From positions 1 to 36,710 of the forward strand of contig NZ_JAENIM010000027.1 of NCBI RefSeq assembly GCF_016595495.1: 36,710 nt of DNA. Direction: 5' to 3'. Position numbers and translations under genes: made by a program. Shown here one piece after another: positions 36,134 through 36,710 of this stretch. Within the stretch, counting starts at the first letter, position 1; each line of letters starts with the position of its first letter. The notes under the pieces were generated by a model, which was not told the origin of the DNA, searched no databases, and worked only from the letters and a program-made list of their open reading frames with translations. The DNA comes from Persicirhabdus sediminis. Its GTDB lineage: Bacteria > Verrucomicrobiota > Verrucomicrobiia > Verrucomicrobiales > Akkermansiaceae.

Positions 36134-36469
36134 ATGACACAACCACGTAGAAGACATAGCGAAGAATTTAAGCAGGAAGTCATCGATTACTTTCTGAGTA
36201 GTGCAAAAAGCGTAACCCAAATCTGTAGAGACTTCCAAATCTCGCCCAGCCAATTTTATGCCTGGAAAAAGAAGCTCCTTGGGGACGCAGAGAGTGACCG
36301 AGCCTCAGGCGAGGGCATGAACGAAGTCCCCAAGGAGGCTTCGGTCGCAGAGTTAGCTGAGGAAGTTAGGAGGCTGCGCCAAGAGCTAGCCAAGTCACAG
36401 CGCCGTGAAGAAATCCTAAAAAAGGCTGCGCTCATATTGGGAAACGATCCTCACAACAATATGAGCTAG
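36134..36469 (+). CDS. IS3-family transposase OrfA (helix-turn-helix protein)
   Basis: The 111-residue protein has the HTH_Tnp_1 signature: RRRHSEEFKQEVIDYFL, SVTQICRDFQISPSQFYAWKKK (recognition helix). An acidic linker follows, then a leucine-zipper-like C-terminal helix (VAELAEEVRRLRQELAKSQRREEILKKAAL). OrfA binds the terminal inverted repeats and, when fused to OrfB by frameshifting, forms the active transposase. The slippery heptamer A-AAA-AAG at 36418-36424 is exactly in phase for a minus-1 shift. The length is normal for the family. Confidence 0.92.
   Translation: MTQPRRRHSEEFKQEVIDYFLSSAKSVTQICRDFQISPSQFYAWKKKLLGDAESDRASGEGMNEVPKEASVAELAEEVRRLRQELAKSQRREEILKKAALILGNDPHNNMS
36418..36424 (+). 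promoter_or_regulatory. Programmed minus-1 frameshift site A6G
   Basis: AAAAAAG is read by the OrfA frame as A AAA AAG, the canonical X XXY YYZ register. Slippage by one base continues GGC TGC GCT CAT and enters the OrfB frame without a stop. This is the standard way IS3 elements make the OrfAB transposase. Confidence 0.85.
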
Positions 36470-36710
36470 TTCAGAAAATGAAGGATCAGGGTAACTATTC
36501 GGAGCTAGAGCTGTGCGCAGCTTTCGGCGTTTCAAGAGCTGGTTATAGGTACTATGTTAGCCAGCCGTCAACTCAGAGAAAATGCACTCAGTTAGAATTG
36601 CTTGCAGAAATTAAAGCCATACATAAAGACCACAACCTTAAGGTTTATGGCTCGCCTCGAATGACTAAAGAGCTACAGGCCAGAGGCTGGAAGTGCTCTG
36701 AAAATACCGT
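36424..36710 (+). CDS. IS3-family transposase OrfB (N-terminal part), partial at the window edge
   Basis: This frame, minus-1 relative to OrfA, is open from the frameshift site to the window end. The product includes YELVQKMKDQGNYSELELC, AAFGVSRAGYRYYVSQ and EIKAIHKDHNLKVYGSPRM, then TKELQARGWKCSENTV. That is the HTH_21-type region (KxYGSPRMTxEL) that precedes the DDE integrase core in IS3-family OrfB. It is normally translated as an OrfAB fusion through the A6G site. An internal ATG at 36478 could start a free OrfB. The catalytic residues lie beyond the window. Confidence 0.88.

Larger units (their letters stand above)
36072..36710 (+). mobile_element. IS3-family insertion sequence, left part only
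   Basis: The presumed left end TGAACTTCCCC at 36072 resembles the TGAAC-CCCC termini common in IS3-family elements. It begins one base after the last array-derived bases (CTGTAG). OrfA and OrfB follow in the family's normal overlapping order. The right half, the DDE catalytic core and the right terminal repeat are outside the window, so activity cannot be judged. Confidence 0.75.

Noticed and set aside
34782-36183. Minus-strand frames with repeated peptides such as ICIYQAG and GPRDCSQ in the array
   Set aside because: Unit lengths (122 to 141) do not preserve reading frame, so the frames break from unit to unit; a repeat protein is not credible.

Overview
The window reads as a chromosomal segment of a PVC-superphylum bacterium, most plausibly a member of the Verrucomicrobiota. 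This is inferred from gene content: very large exported TPR proteins, a MoxR/DUF58/VWA operon, a secreted C10 (streptopain-type) protease, and almost no Shine-Dalgarno sequences before starts. No taxonomic marker is present, so the assignment is tentative. Base composition is moderate, and the words CTAG, AGCTGG and CCAGCTGG are conspicuously common.

Layout. (1) 1-480: the 5' end of an IS256/Mutator-type transposase on the minus strand, cut by the window edge, with a perfect 63-bp tandem duplication spanning its start codon. (2) 478-1352: two small exported proteins, minus strand, translationally coupled and apparently paralogous. (3) 1728-1858: tRNA-Ser(GGA) with encoded CCA and its own terminator, minus strand. 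(4) 2425-4735: a secreted C10 cysteine protease followed by a strong terminator. (5) 4907-30794: a seven-gene, 26-kb plus-strand operon. It encodes a membrane coiled-coil protein with a cysteine-rich stretch, a MoxR AAA+ ATPase, a DUF58 protein, a BatA-type VWA membrane protein, a VWA membrane protein with a GATase-like segment, and two consecutive exported TPR giants of 2970 and 3000 residues. (6) 30988-32154: leuB with its terminator. (7) 32681-33538: a FadR/FCD-type GntR regulator with terminator. (8) 33597-34349: a small membrane protein and a small lipoprotein, minus strand. (9) 34676-36064: a tandem array of eleven units of about 125 bp, each with terminator-like and palindromic segments. 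(10) 36072-36710: an IS3-family element that starts exactly where the array stops, with orfA and a partial orfB joined by a canonical A6G frameshift site.

How the genes fit together. In characterised MoxR systems the AAA+ ATPase works with DUF58 and VWA proteins on an envelope-associated substrate or complex. Here two giant exported TPR proteins lie in the same operon, so the best inference is an envelope-spanning assembly with the TPR proteins as very large extracytoplasmic scaffolds or clients. The first 1 kb of the two giant genes is about 95% identical in DNA (by eye), while the remaining 8 kb is clearly diverged. That pattern points to recent gene conversion or to strong constraint on a shared N-terminal module. 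This operon and the noncoding array are the two candidates for undescribed biology.
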